Of a stretch of 64,000 nt of DNA, positions 13,524 through 25,451 are shown one piece after another. The number at the start of each line of letters is the position of its first letter. Position 1 is the first letter of the stretch. The notes under the pieces were generated by a model. It saw nothing but the letters and a program-made list of their open reading frames with translations, did not search any database and was not told where the DNA came from. A program made the position numbers and the translations under genes. Origin of the DNA: Amorphophallus konjac (taxonomy: Eukaryota; Streptophyta; Magnoliopsida; Alismatales; Araceae); contig CM040117.1 in assembly GCA_022559845.1 (NCBI GenBank), positions 146,200,732 through 146,264,731 of the forward strand. The letters run 5' to 3'.

Positions 13524-14204
13524 TGTTGGTGATCTTACCTGAACGGAGTTTCATGTTTAAGAAGGGGGAAAGCTTTTATGAAAGGGGTTATCACACAAAA
13601 AGCACTCAATCCAAGCAAACTTTAAGCAAATCAATCCAACCAAATTTATGCAATCAAGTTGAGATGAACGTAAAATTTTAGTGTTATGCTTGAGATTAGA
13701 GTGGATTAATTTGCTGAATAATTCACTCCTTTTGCAAAGTGAAACCTAGTTTGGATCCAAGTGTGGCTTCCGGGTCAACTAGGTTCTTTCTCTCTCTTCA
13801 CCAACGATGGGTTCTCTATACTCTGGTACTTCAAGGGTACAACCAGACCGGCGTCCGTGAGGGAATCCACAGGTGCGGGGACTTACGGAGGTCTTGGAAA
13901 AGGGATTTCCGGTCCAAAGAGACGGAATGCTCAATGGAGGGTTGTCCCGATTCCAAGAGAGGTGTGTGGAATCCTAGTGTAGAGAGAGGAGGTCTCTCAA
14001 CCAAATGCCACAAGATGCAAGCCAAGGTATGCAGGCCACACCAATATAGCCAAATAATCAATATAAGAATCAATGCAGCATGAATAAGCAAAGACAGCAG
14101 GGTTCTGTAAAATCACAGGAAAGAGACGACCTAGCCACGGTCTCTATCAACAAAAAAGACGACAGTGAGACTGTCGTGAATCCCTGGGGATCCCACAGGC
14201 AATG

Positions 14205-14460
14205 GAGAAAATGCGCCTTGGTGTGAGGCGCTATATGTGAAAAGGACGCCTTCGGCAGAGGGTGTCAAATCTGGAAACGCGCCTTGATGTGAAGCGCTAA
14301 GCAATAAAGAGACGCCCTGGGGCAGGGCGTGAATCCACAAACAACGTAATAAAAGTAGGGGATATGATGAAGCACGCCTTATCAAAAGACGTTAAACATA
14401 AATCAGACGCCCTGGATGAAGGCGTTAAATTAAAACGCGCCTCTGGGTGAGGCGTTAATT
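14205..14460. repeat. Array of short ACGCC...GGCGT hairpins in the element A leader
   Basis: About six imperfect inverted repeats of ~20 bp each, for example GACGCCCTGGGGCAGGGCGT and GACGCCCTGGATGAAGGCGT, are separated by AT-rich spacers. More degenerate copies recur in LTR A between about 15505 and 15840. Confidence 0.6.
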
Positions 14461-14529
14461 CAGATCACAAACTGGCTGATCCCGGGAGTGTGCAGTGTGC
14501 ACGGTGGAGGGTGCCCGTGGGGCATAAAA

Positions 14530-14637
14530 GGTGGGGTACCGTGGGTACCGAGGGGAAAGGGCACACGTGGGTGCCGAAGGGGAAAGGGCACACGTGGGTG
14601 CCAATAGGAAAGGGCACACGTGGGTGCCAATAGGAGA
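14530..14637. repeat. ~27-bp tandem repeat in the element A leader
   Basis: About four copies of a unit built on GGGCACACGTGGGTGCC followed by an A/G-rich tail lie head to tail. GCACACGTGGGTGC is itself partly palindromic. Confidence 0.8.
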
Positions 14638-14660
14638 TGGTAATCAAAAGAAAAATAGTG

Positions 14661-14682
14661 GAAGTCCCACCGTGATCGCCAA
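14661..14682 (-). other. Element A primer binding site
   Basis: The minus strand reads TTGGCGATCACGGTGGGAC directly after the LTR end. This is the Tat-type PBS form (TGGCG..., for a tRNA ending in CGCCA), not the Met-type PBS used by D and B. I did not assign the tRNA. Confidence 0.65.
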
Positions 14683-14684
14683 TT

Positions 14685-15976
14685 TGTAGATCGTGATAAA
14701 TCCACACATGTGGAATAAACCACTCATATGAGCTATATAAAAGGATGGAGATGATAACAAAGACAAAAGAAAGCATGTGGTGCTATAAAGGAGAGTGATC
14801 GCCATAGGGGTTACCTCAATAATAAAATAAATGATCGCGAATACCTGGTGATAAGTGGGATGCGGGATGGATTGTGGATTCCTTCCTCCTCCTTCTATCG
14901 GCCGGCCGATGAAGGGGGTTTTCCTTATTGATTACCCTTGCAAAAAAGAACAAACAAGTAAAAAGATGGATCAGCTAAGAGTGAATGTAGTATCAATCCC
15001 AAATAGAAAATAAGATGATGAAAGAGAACACAACATGCGCACCTCTTTTTTTGGTTTTAAAAAAAACCCCTAAAGAGTTAGGGAGAGGAGAAATATGATA
15101 CTAATGCAAGAAAAGAAAACGGTGGATGATGACCGATGGAAAAGCAAATAGATAAGCAAAAGACCCCTACTGTCCCTGACGACAGTAGAGGGGAACCGGG
15201 GTTGATGCTGCTGGCAGGAAGAAGAGGAAGCAGAGAGCTCTTCTAAAAGATCACACAGGAAGAAGATGAAGAGAGCCTCTGAAAACCCTGTATGTATCTA
15301 TATGTATAACCTCTGACCTCGGTAACCTCTGTCAAGATCGACCAGAGCATGCTTATATAGGGTTTAGATCAAGATAACCACGGATTTGGGAAGATAAGAA
15401 CGGGCAATGGTTATCAATGGCAAGGACTCCAGTTCCCTGATCGAGCAAGGTGACCAAAGAAGGCAGGGAACTATTCAGGAAAGGCACACTCAAACAGGAC
15501 ACCAAAACATAAAACGCGACCTTCAGAAGGGCGTCAAATTTGAATTGACGACCTACCTTAAGACGTTACTCCATAACACAACCTGGTCAAGGGCGTCACT
15601 TCTTGGATTTAAATTTGGAAATAAAACTTTCTTTATTTGAAAATTATGAGAAAACGCTTGAGATAAAGGCGTTACTTGAAAACATGCGCTGAGGAAGGAC
15701 GCCAATCAGTAATTGAAATTATTTTGAAACCGGATAATACCAGGAATTGACGTCCTGACATTTGGTCGTCCTTTCTTTTGAACATGCCCTAGGTAAGGTC
15801 GCTTTTAAAATAACGCCCCTCTTCAGGTCGCGAATCACAAAAATGCAAGAACAAACCAAAAAACCACACAAAAATAGAAAAACTTCATATTATGAATGTA
15901 TTGAAGTTTACTTTGGAGCCATCAACATAGTGACATGAGATTTGATCAACATAGCGACAATTTTGGCGTGTCTACG
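14685..15976 (-). mobile_element. Element A 5' LTR
   Basis: This is a ~1.29-kb LTR on the minus strand. It ends GATCTACA (complement of 14685-14692) beside the PBS and begins (C/T)GTAGACACGCC at 15976. The matched ends are TGTAGA and TCTACA, with the first T mutated to C. Immediately beyond 15976 the sequence becomes LTR B inside its GATGGGCATGC repeats, so A inserted into B's 3' LTR. Confidence 0.75.
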
Positions 15977-16190
15977 ATGGGCATGCTGTTAAAACATAAA
16001 GACGATGGGCATGCTTCAAAAATATAAAGATGATGGGCATGCTATTAAAACATAAGGACGATGGGCATGCTGTTAAAACATAAAGGTGATGGGCATGCGA
16101 CAGTTTATAGTATATGAACTCAGTGACGATGGGCATGCGGCAGTTTATAGTCTATGAACTCAGCGACGAAGGGCATGCATTAGGAACAAT
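15976..16190. repeat. ~28-bp GATGGGCATGC repeats in LTR B (3' copy)
   Basis: Seven copies of GATGGGCATGC are separated by TTAAAACATAAGGAC-type spacers, mostly at 28-30 bp periodicity. The same array is at 44083-44335 in the other LTR. Confidence 0.85.
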
Positions 16191-16993
16191 TTAACGGGCT
16201 AGGGCATCGATCCCCCTACCTCAAACACGATGAAAACGCCCGATCCGGCCGCGAGAAGGGGAGGGAGAGAGCCGCCGATGCCGCTGTGGGTTCGCTCCGA
16301 CGGTGGCGCCGCAGCGGTCTACTCCTTGCAGGTTCGTCGACAGAGCTCCGTCTCCCCCGCCATGGCCGCCGGGTCGTCGGCGCGCCGAGAAGATAGGAAG
16401 AGGAAGAGAAGGGGGTCGCGCCATCGACCGACGTGGGATGAGGACGCCGCCGCGTCTTCCTCTTTGCAGGTTCACCGGCGAGCCTCCGGCTCCTCCGCCG
16501 GCCTTGGGTCGCCGCGCGCCTAGAAGACAATGGGGGAGAGGGGCCGCCATTCGTGGGTTCCACGGCTGAAAGGGGGAGGGGTCGCCGCCGTGATCCTCCT
16601 CCTTCGTAGTCCGTCAGTGAGGTTTCCGGAAGATGACGACCGGGGAAGAGGGGGGGTCACCGTCCGCGGCGTGCTCGCGGGTTCCGCCTGCGGGTGCTTG
16701 CGTCTCGGTCGAAGAAAGGGGGGGGAGAGGAAAGTGAGAGAGAGAGAGGGGGGCCATCGAATGGGTAAAAAAAAAATTAAAATAATATATATTTTTTGAT
16801 TTTTAACCCTCTTTTACACTCTAAACCCCCAATTAAGCGAAATTATCAATATGCCCCTTAATTTCCTTAAAGGCTTTAATCTAATTAGATTAAATACTAG
16901 AAAAAGCCCATAAATTTCATGAAAATTGCCGAATCTCATGGAATAAATTTTAATTGATTATCGGTAAATATTCGTTAAGGAACGGGTCTCACA
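15977..16993 (-). mobile_element. Element B 3' LTR, 5' part only
   Basis: On the minus strand this begins TGTGAGACCCGTTCC at 16993 and matches 45174 downward to about 44083 closely. The match includes the GC-rich stretch 16200-16770 and the GATGGGCATGC array. It stops where element A begins; the rest should lie left of the window. ORFs in the GC-rich part occur in both LTR copies and I do not regard them as genes. Confidence 0.85.
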
Positions 16994-17009
16994 GTCCCTC
17001 CCTCCTAAT
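16994..17009 (-). other. Element B polypurine tract
   Basis: The minus strand reads ATTAGGAGGGAGGGAC directly before the LTR start TGTGAG. It is preceded by AAATTTCGAGGATGAAATTT, the usual 3' end of Tekay/Del-type plant elements. Confidence 0.8.
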
Positions 17010-17029
17010 AAAAATTTCATCCTCGAAAT

Positions 17030-17934
17030 TTAAAAGGAAGAACAAGGAGCGAACTGAAAGAAATCATAGTCTTCAGAAAGAAATGAATGAGAAACACTTG
17101 AATCAAACAAAACACGAGCTGCATGGCCATAAATTATAGAAGTGCCACTGGCAGCAGGTACATCAGATGGAACTCCTCCGACAGACGGCTGACTAAATTG
17201 CTGAAACGGCACACTCGGCTGGCAATTAGCTTGCTGACACTGCACGAGCTCAACCTGGGACCACCCTTGAGCTCTTATAATATCAAGTTCTAATGCTACA
17301 ACTGCTTGATATGACAAATCCATCTTGGCCACCCTGGTTGTAATCAGAGGCTGTCTCACTTCCGGCCTCATCCCATACAAGAAACGCCAAGTTTTTAGGT
17401 TTTCATCAGCAAGAATCTATGGGGCATAACGACCCAATTCTATAAACTTGTTTTGATACTGCAAGATTGTCATATCGCCTTGATCCAAGTCCATAAACTC
17501 ATGCATTTTGGCCATTCTCAAATATGCTAGACCGTATGCAAGCTCGAACGATGTGACAAACTCCTGCCATGTGATCTGACGAAGCGGACGAGATCTGAAC
17601 ATAACCTCCCACTCCGTGGTCCACCACGTGAGTGCTGCTCCCTGAAGTTGAAATGTAGCCAGCATGACTTTTTCATCCTCCATGAACTCCATAGAATAGA
17701 ATACACGCTCGGTTACATCAAGCCACACTCTGGCTGCATAGGGATTTGCCTGTCCTTCATAAGTCGGTGGGTGGAATAGCAAAAATTCTTTCAATGCCCT
17801 GCCACGACCACCTGGAGGCAAATCAGCTTGAGGAGCAGAATCGGCTTGAATTGGAGCTGGCACATTAGCCGGAGGAGAAGTACCACTTCTTTCCCTTGGG
17901 ACGCGTGCCCTTCTATGAGGCGAAATTTTAATCT
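17030..17934 (-). pseudogene. Element B gag with protease stub; no RT or integrase
   Basis: The minus-strand frame starts around 17934 (SPHRRARVPRERSG). The initiator appears to have become ATT. Gag core motifs are WLDVTERVFYSMEF, LQGAALTWW and WQEFVTSFELAYG. A TAG after GRYAP (near 17417) interrupts the frame, which resumes as ILADENLKTWRFLYGMRPEVRQ. No CCHC knuckle is seen. The frame then joins a protease-like stretch (ARVLFDSSVSHSFLS) in which the catalytic DTG reads DSS. About 40 codons later the element reaches its 3' end, so RT, RNase H and integrase are absent. B is therefore a gag-only deletion derivative that would have needed enzymes from a related element. Confidence 0.8.
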
Positions 17935-18059
17935 AGAAGAAAACACGTAATAACAGAAAATCCATCAGTAATTATGGAAAACATCCTAAGCCAGCAGTAG
18001 ACTCACATGGACTTGTTCTGGGCTAATGCAATTTCAATTCCTTATACAAATCTTCAACA

Positions 18060-18075
18060 CCGCTATGATACCAAC
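18060..18075 (-). other. Element B primer binding site
   Basis: The minus strand reads GTTGGTATCATAGCGG immediately after the LTR end TCATCACA. It is a Met-tRNA-type PBS. Confidence 0.8.
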
Positions 18076-19385
18076 TGTGATGACCTAGGAGATCAGGATA
18101 CCGATAAACCGATATCATCGATTTACCAATACCCAGAGCTTGGGGAAGCCACCCAAGAGGCTTATGAGGCCCCGTAAGGGTTAGTAAGTGGTTGTCGAGG
18201 GGATGCATAACAAATAGAAATTACATGGGCAATATTAATTAAAGCATTCATTTGAACTTTAAACAGAATCAATTAAATATATCAGAGTGGTAGATTTATA
18301 CAAGTAGTCTAGATCCATATATCACAAGTCCCATACTGTACAATGGTAAAAAAAATAACTACATGGGGCATACCCCGGCCAAACGAAGAAAAAAAAGACA
18401 GACTGACTACAAACCGACCACTGACAGACCACTGTTGGATCTAAGACTTTTTGCCAAAAGCATGAGAGAATCCTACAGCCGATTGCTCTGCCTCACCTGT
18501 AAAAGGAAGGGGTGAGTCTCACGATAGAGACTCAGTAGGGTTCACAGGGATCCCTAACTCGCAACTAACTAAAGGAAAGCAGTAAGCTAAAAGAAAGCAA
18601 TAAGCTAAAAGAAAGTAGCAAAGCATGCATTGGCATAATTAAAAGATAATCTAATAAAGCTGTAAAACTATCTAAGCAATTTAAGAATAGCTAACTAATA
18701 TGCCAATTATAATTTAAATGCGAGTACTCGAAATCTACCAATAGAATAACAACTCAATCATTCCCGAGTGACAAGAGAGAGAAGGAGAGGAGATCCACTA
18801 GAAGAATAAACCAGCGTCCACTGACGGCTTACACTGCATCTTAAGCATCTACGTAAGTTTGGATCACGAAAAGTGAGATGCGTAACAGTACCAAAAATAA
18901 GTAATTAGTCAGAGCAACACTCGTCAGTGTCAGTCCAAGTCTCTGACCACATGTGCACACAAAGGCTCAATGCCTTGAGCCAGGGCTCTAGCTAGTTTCC
19001 CCCCAGTAGGACGCTACTGTCAAGTAAGAGGGCCCACGGGAACTATTTTAAAAATTGTAAATCGAGAATACCCTGCCACTACTCCCAGGTGGGCCGACAC
19101 TAAAAGTCGTCGGGCTACGACTGGTGGTTCTATCACTAGGAACGAGAATCTAATTCTATTGGGATCTAAAAACATTCCATAATTTATGATAATAATTTAA
19201 ACATGGCAAATATGCAAGATTCAAGTCATAATTAATTGAATATGCTAAGATGGCCATTATTCAATAATTCAATGCATAAATAGTTGAATATGCTAAAATG
19301 GTAATTATGCAGTGCAGAACGCATAATTAATTGAACATGATTGAATTAAAATGATGCAAGAAATGGCCGTTGAATGAAAGCCGCT
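18076..19385 (-). mobile_element. Element B 5' LTR, 3' half
   Basis: This is the PBS-proximal half of B's 5' LTR, ending TCATCACA on the minus strand. It is interrupted at 19385 by element C; the other half resumes at 43662. Joined length is about 2.8 kb. I see no gene in it. The last five bases, CCGCT (19381-19385), pair with CCGCC at 43662-43666 as C's target duplication. Confidence 0.8.
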
Positions 19386-21889
19386 TGTTGACACCTGAAA
19401 TATAACTGAGAATAAAGATGAGACCAAAGAGAAGATTGAACCATACATGAAGCTCTCATAGACTCCTGCAAAGCCAGAATTACAAAATAGTCATCACTAA
19501 AGTTGCCACCCGGCTGAAGCCCTTCCCGGTCAAGCTGATGTCCAGTATTGTCGTCGCTCAGATAACAGTACTGATGAAGAACTGCGGTCTACTGACTGAT
19601 GAAAATATCCAGAAATATTCTGATAAGACTATGTCAACTCACTAATCAACCTTCACCTGTTCTGACAGGCTCGAAGGACTCACAAATGAAAAGGCAGGTT
19701 ATATGTCTTTGATAGTCCAGACTTGATAACGAGGGAGTTCAAGATATTAAAGCCCAAATGGGCTCACTAAGGTGGAACCGGGAAATCCTCACAAGGTCCA
19801 AAGCCCATAGGGGCGCCGGGAAGCCTCCCCGGTTGACAAGGGCGCGCCGGGAAGTCGTCTTCGGCGCGCCGGGAAGGGTCATGCCGAGAGGGGGGCTGCT
19901 GTGCCTATAAAATCCCCCCTGTGTTCATCTCGAAAAAAAAGGAGGACATACAAAGACAGAAAGCAAGGAAGAAGAAAAGAAAGCAAGGGAGAAGAAAAAA
20001 GAGCGAAGAGAGGCATCTCCAGATAGCCAGATAAAAAAGAGAAGAGAAGAAAAGCTGCTACGAGGTCGGAAGGAAGGAGAAGGTGGGGTGCTAGGGGAGG
20101 GAGAGGAGTCAATGCTCCGCCCTCCCCTTCCCTTTATTGCCGTCGTCCCTTCCTGCTTCCCTTTCTTTTGATGTATAAGCTTCGATTCCGTTTTCTGCTT
20201 TCGAAGTGAAGAGATCTCCCTGTTGTCGAGGAGATAGAGTATTAGTCTATTTTTCTTCCCTCCGTCCCCTTTGTTCTATGAATGATGTAAACGATGAAAC
20301 AGTGAAATGCAACTCCACGGTTGTTCCGATGAAATGGTTTTGGTTGGCCCTCTTCTCCCTGTGCTCTCTCTCTCGGAATGTATGTTATCCCCCGCATACA
20401 TTAATTGCTCGGATGCTTAGAATTCCAGTGATTTCTTGTGCCTATATGCATGATTGTTTCAGATGGGAAGGAGGTAACAGAGCCCCGATCCTTACCGTGG
20501 ATCTTTGGGCTTTGTCCCTCTCTCTCCCTCGACGACATCGATGATTTAAACGTTGCGAAGTCCATAGTCCTCTCGAGTTTCCTAAGCCATTGGGGCCATT
20601 ACAGGGATCAGAGACAGTCATCTCTTGATCTCCTGGATGGTCGGCGATATGAATGGCATAAAGCCTGTTCCAGAGGGTTCGAACGCCTGGTGACTTCAAT
20701 CCCTCGAATCCCTTCTATCCATGTGACTCCTTGATGTTAATCTGGTGACTTGGTAGAGCCCTCGGCCCCCTCCTCGTTTGCATCCTAAAACCCCCTAGCC
20801 GTTACCTGAATCCCAGGAAAAATCCCCAAAACAGAGCACCGTAGAACCCCACAAACCTCCACAAACCTTTCCGGCGCCATGAATAGCTCCCGGCGCGGCC
20901 CGCGCCGGGAACCTCACGCCGAGAGCTCCCTCCTCCTTCTTTAAAACCATGCCGAGAGCCTCATGCCGAGAACCCATTCCCCCGCGCCGGGAACCTCACG
21001 CCGAGAGCTCCCTCCTCTTTCTTTAAACCATGCCGGGAACCTCATGCCGAGAACCCATTCCCCCGCGCCGGGAAGCCTGCCTATGCTCGTTACAGCCATG
21101 CCGAGAGCCTCTCCTCCTCTGCCCAATCCTTGAGCACCCTGCCACACTAATTCGAGGGATATCTGCAGGTCACAGGGTACACCACATGGAATAAATAAAC
21201 GGGGAACCATCCCCAACATCACACCGTGCCAGGGCCCAGTGCCTTTCTCTTTCGGTTTTCATCCCGGCACTCCGTGGATGATCACCTATTTCCCCTTGGG
21301 CATGTTCCAAGTTGAGGGGAGATGCTGCCGAAATCTAGTCCAATGTCATCAACCCCGATGAGTCAAGGGGGTGTCTCCGATACACTTCCCATCCGGCTCC
21401 ATCTTCGGGGGAAACGAACCTATTTGGAGCATCCGGTCAAGTGGAAGTGTCAAAAGGGAATACCCTAATGATTAGCCGAATTCCGTCCCGCCACTGCGTG
21501 GATGGTCTTCTATCCTTACCCGGTATGGCTCAAAGTTAAAGGTTGTGCCGCCCGATTTAGTCCGTTGAACTAAATAAATCCGCCCTCCATTCGTCCTCTT
21601 CCATAAGCATGAAGCCTTTATTTCGCACATTAGTATTTTGACTGCCTTCTGAGGCCTCCTATTTTGGCGTTTAATCAAGGGTTGTCCTTCTTAGGAAGGG
21701 CGTAATTAACGTCATAGCCTTTATGGTATGGCGGACTTTTGGTCCCGACTCGGACTTCACAATCGACTGATCAAGTCAAGTCGAGCGCACAATGAAATCG
21801 TCACACATGTGACTGGCACGCCTAATAAACCAAATTAATAAATAAATAAAAACAAAATTGAAAAAGAGGAGAAAAATCCCGCGTCCACA
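19386..21889 (+). mobile_element. Element C 5' LTR
   Basis: This 2504-bp LTR runs TGTTGACACC...GCGTCCACA. It contains a TATA box at 19906. The regions 19810-19890 and 20880-21110 are rich in GCGCCGGGAA/GCCGAGA repeats. Short ORFs here also occur in the 3' LTR and I do not regard them as genes. Confidence 0.92.
19906..19912 (+). promoter_or_regulatory. TATA box of element C 5' LTR
   Basis: The site reads TATAAAA in the context CCTATAAAATCCCCC, where an element promoter is expected, followed by a purine-rich leader. The 3' LTR has the same box at 41675-41681. Confidence 0.65.
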
Positions 21890-21893
21890 AGTC

Positions 21894-21911
21894 TGGCACG
21901 CCCGGTGGGAC
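21894..21911 (+). other. Element C primer binding site
   Basis: TGGCACGCCCGGTGGGAC lies four bases after the LTR end. It shares GGTGGGAC with element A's PBS. The tRNA was not assigned; it would have to end in GTGCCA. Confidence 0.65.
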
Positions 21912-22006
21912 CTAGTCTCCCTTCATCTCTACGCCAAAATAGGAGGCCCAGTGGGCCCCCCCTCAAATTTCTGATTCCGTGCTTTCTCTATTTTCAGGAA
22001 GCTACG

Positions 22007-23519
22007 ATGACGGCTGGAATCATGTCTGTATGCTTTGATCAACAAGCGGTCGATGTGCATGTTCGAGAAGGCTACCTGGCGGTACCTCTTTCGTTCGGAT
22101 CGATGCCGCCTGCTGTCGGGATGCCCAACTGCCTGGGCCTCATCTTCACTGACTTGCTCGAGATTGACAACCAGGAGCAAAAGACTGTTGTCGAGACATT
22201 GCCGCAAGCTACCAGCCCCAAAATGAGCCAGGTGATGCAGGATACTCCTGAGGTCGTGGCCTGCTTCGTCCATCACGAGGCGAAAAGGGGCACATCCTCT
22301 GCTGCTGGAAGAAGGAGGAGATCCGACAGGAGAGCCCGACCCACTGCTGCGGGTCGTCGGATATCCAACTCAGGAAAGACAATGCTGATTGGAGATGTCC
22401 GGGTAAACCTCAGTGGTTGCCCAAGGGCGGTCAAGCCAGACGTGATCGTCCCGATGGTGCCTACTACCAACAGGTTCCGGGTACTAGCTGCCAGGAGGGT
22501 CGACATGAAGGAGGAGGATAGAAAGCCACTGGCACCGAAGCCGCCCAAGTTCAGGCAGATCTGGCGGCCGAAGAAAATCCAGAGCTGGGTCCCAGCTCAA
22601 GAGGAAGAGAACATTGCTGATACCACTGTTGCCCGCTTCAGGGCAGGAAGCAGAAGAGAAGAAGGAAAAGACATAAGAAATGCTGTTGCTGTTCACCCCA
22701 GGGCTCGGGGTAGGAGAGATGAGAAAGAGAATGAAGGAAGAAATCTGACTACTATTCGCCCCAGGATGAGGGGCAGAAGATATCAGCAGAAGGAAGACCT
22801 CACGGTCACCCACCCCATGGCTGGGGGCAAAAGATGGGAAAGAAGAATTATGCTGCTGCCAACCGCTGCCAGGATGGGAGTAGAAGGTTCAGGGAGGAAG
22901 AGGAAATGAGAATAAGCGAACCAGTCGCTGCTGCCACTCTAAGAAGACCAAGAGCCTGTGCCAGACAGGCCGATATATTCAAATACTGCAGAGCCGAGCA
23001 CTTGACTGCTCAGGTGGAGAGACTGGCTTATCAGCAGAAGAGCCGGAAAGATTGATGCTCCAACCAGAGCCACGAAGGCACAATCAAGAGGAGATGAAAC
23101 AAGTGGCTCAAGACTACTTTCACTACCTGGGGAACTCCGCCCTCGGGCGGCAAAGATTATCCCGTGCCTTGGGCACCATGGATGAAGAAGAAGAAGAAAC
23201 CCTTCAAGAAGTGATGCTCGGAGTCTCCTCCTCCGATTCCAATGATTATGAAGAAGGCCACAGAGCCGGGTATGGGAAAGAAGACCTGCATAGGGAAGAA
23301 GCTAGAGAAAGAATATCAGTCTTTGACCGGCTCAAATACCCCGATCAGGTGAGAAGGAAAGTCCACAGGCAGAGGGAAAGATGCAGATCTTTGCCTGCAA
23401 TATGGCCGGGCTTGTCAAAGGGCAGGATATGTTACCGACATAGCCAGATGAACTGCTCAGACTGGCAACCAGACCAGGTCCCGTCACAAGGAGAAGTCAG
23501 GCGGCCAAAGATAAGATGA
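22007..23519 (+). pseudogene. Element C ORF1, arginine-rich protein upstream of gag
   Basis: The likely start is the ATG at 22007 (MTAGIMSVCFDQQ). It directly follows a splice-acceptor-like TTTTCAG at about 21991-21997. The product is basic and has repeats of the type RARGRR/RMRGRR (residues about 210-300 of the open frame). Frameshifts near 22830 and 23050 split it. The last part (23052-23519) holds an acidic run (MDEEEEETLQE) and ISVFDRL, a motif common in the region ahead of Tat gag. Tat and Ogre elements often carry an extra ORF here whose role is unknown. I cannot assign a function. Confidence 0.55.
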
Positions 23520-25451
23520 AGACTGATGATGAAGTCCGCAAGATCACCACTATGACAGTTAATGTGGTGACAGCAGAAGATGAAGATAATCCCTTCGTTG
23601 ATGATGCTGAAGGGACTTCAGAAGATCTACAGATCCCGTCAACCCTGGATCCCATGATCCAGATGATGTTTAGAAGATATTAACAAGAGATCAATGCTCT
23701 CAGAAGACAGCTAAATGAGAGGCATGAAGCTACACCGGTCTCCAAGCAAGCCGAGCCTGTGGGGCAGACTGCCAGCTCAACAGAAATGGCTATCCAGCTA
23801 ATCCTCTCCCGGCTGATAAGGGCAAAGCACCAAGCCAACCTGTTCTGCAGTAGACGGTAGCTCAGCCCTCTGTATCTCAGACGCAGCCTGCCGCGCCAGC
23901 CTTGCGCGCAACTGTGATGACAACTCCTTACAGTCAGCAACAAGCTCACTTCTTCCCGGAAAACATAGATCCAGCCATAGCCCAGAAGCTGATGATTGAA
24001 AAGATTGTGGAGATGAAGCTGTCTGAAAAGACTGGTGATGATGCTAGTACCTACGATGTGTACAGGGTACCGTATCCTCCCCAGTATGCTGCTAAGAGAC
24101 TACCGCCAGGCGTCAGTATGCCGCCGAAGTTTGAGAAATTTAATGGCCAGGGCTCTCCCAGGGAGCACATAGCTTACTATACCACAATTATGGGTGATTT
24201 GGCAGCTGATGAAGCTTATCTGCTTAAGTTCTTCGGCTCATCCCTCACCGGGATAGCCTTTGAATGGTATTCAAGCCTGCCGGCTGGGTCAGTGACCGAT
24301 TGGCCTGATATGCAAAGAAAGTTCCGCGACAGATTTCACGTCACGAAAGAGAAATTACAATAGCAGAACTATATGCAACCAGGCAAAAGCAAGATGAAAC
24401 AGCACTGGACTACATCAAAAGGTGGAGGAACTTAGCTATGAGATGCAGAAGACCTCCTCATCAAGAAGATGCAGTGCAAATATGTAAGCAGAGCCTCAGG
24501 AGAGAGGTACTGGAAAAGATGATTGGTGCAGATGTCAGAACATTTGACCGGCTGAACAATATAGTGGCGGAGGTCGAGACGTTCCTGTCTAAGCGTCCGA
24601 CGGCCAATGCTCCAACTGTGCCGAAAGGGAAATCTAATGATCGACGACCATCGCACTCTGAGGCTAACACCGTCGATTTCAGAACCTTCGAGCAACAGAA
24701 AGGGAAGAAGGGGGCAGATGAAGCTCCCCCGCCAGCAGACACAGCAGAAAGAAAAGATAAGGTCTCTCTGAGAAACAAAATGAGAAAGCCGTACTCTTTC
24801 CCGAAAGATAAGACAGCCGCACTATTCAACTGGGCATACAAGTTCAACAAGGTAACATTGCCTGAGCCAAAGAGACCCGAGGACGCGGCAAAGAAAGGTG
24901 ATCCACTGTTCTGTCCATATCACCGTGCGCTGGGGCACGCAATTGAAGATTGCTACGTCTTCAAAGATATTATGGAAGGCATGGTCAAAAAGGGCGAGCT
25001 ACAGCTGGGAGATTACCAGGTAGAGCCACCTCGTCCACATGAGCCTCCGGCATTAAAAATGGCCGCCAATATGATTTCAATCTACCAGCAGCTGCCTAAG
25101 GAGGCCGTTGAAGAATGTACCAGGCATACTTATGAAGCTTGCTTCCTCACCCCACTGAAGGATCAGGAAGGATGGCAGATGAAACCCATAAAGAACAGAA
25201 AGAAGACTCCCGCAGCCAATACCAATGGAGCAGTTATCCGCGGTGTCACACCAAGACCTGAACCGCCTCCAGTAAAGCCAGTATGGCGCACAGCTGAGAC
25301 AGGGCCAGTCATCCGGATCCCCACTCATAACCGGAGAAGACAAGTCCCCCTACCTGCACATAAGGAAGTAAGTCCTGCAGCCAGGCATTTACAGCAGTAT
25401 ATTAATGGGCTCGATGAATATGAACAGAAAAGCCCGGGCACCTGCTGGTGA
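23516..25451 (+). pseudogene. Element C gag (Tat type)
   Basis: The open frame from 23516 (MKTDDEVRKITT) has an acidic N-terminus and is stopped by TAA near 23682. Gag resumes at 23902-24363 with VSMPPKFEKFNGQGSPREH, FEWYSSLPAGSVTDW and FRDRFHVTKEKL. A frameshift near 24361 leads into 24363-25451, which holds YATRQKQDETALDYIKRWRNLA. Next comes the zinc finger CX2HX4HX4C (CPYHRALGHAIEDC) followed by VFKDIMEGMVKKGEL. The finger and the 'YIKRWR' segment identify Tat gag. A -1 step near 25430 connects this frame to the protease frame. That could be decay or a real frameshift; the sequence alone does not decide. Confidence 0.85.

Larger units (their letters stand above)
13524..14660 (-). other. 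Element A 5' leader, non-coding
   Basis: This is the untranslated stretch between the PBS and the gag start. I see no credible gene. It holds the short-hairpin array (14205-14460) and a ~27-bp tandem repeat (14530-14637). Confidence 0.6.

Noticed and set aside
15976..16190. Possible CRISPR-like array because of regular 28-bp spacing
   Set aside because: Spacers are nearly identical to each other and the array is duplicated in the partner LTR. It is a plant LTR minisatellite.
16216..16799. GC-rich ORFs of ~90-115 codons on both strands near 16230-16800 and 44380-44840
   Set aside because: They lie inside both copies of LTR B, are broken differently in each and have no recognisable domain.
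20206..20734. ORFs in element C LTRs (for example 20206-20544 and 41978-42316)
   Set aside because: Their conservation is explained by LTR identity. They sit just after the LTR TATA box as leader sequence.
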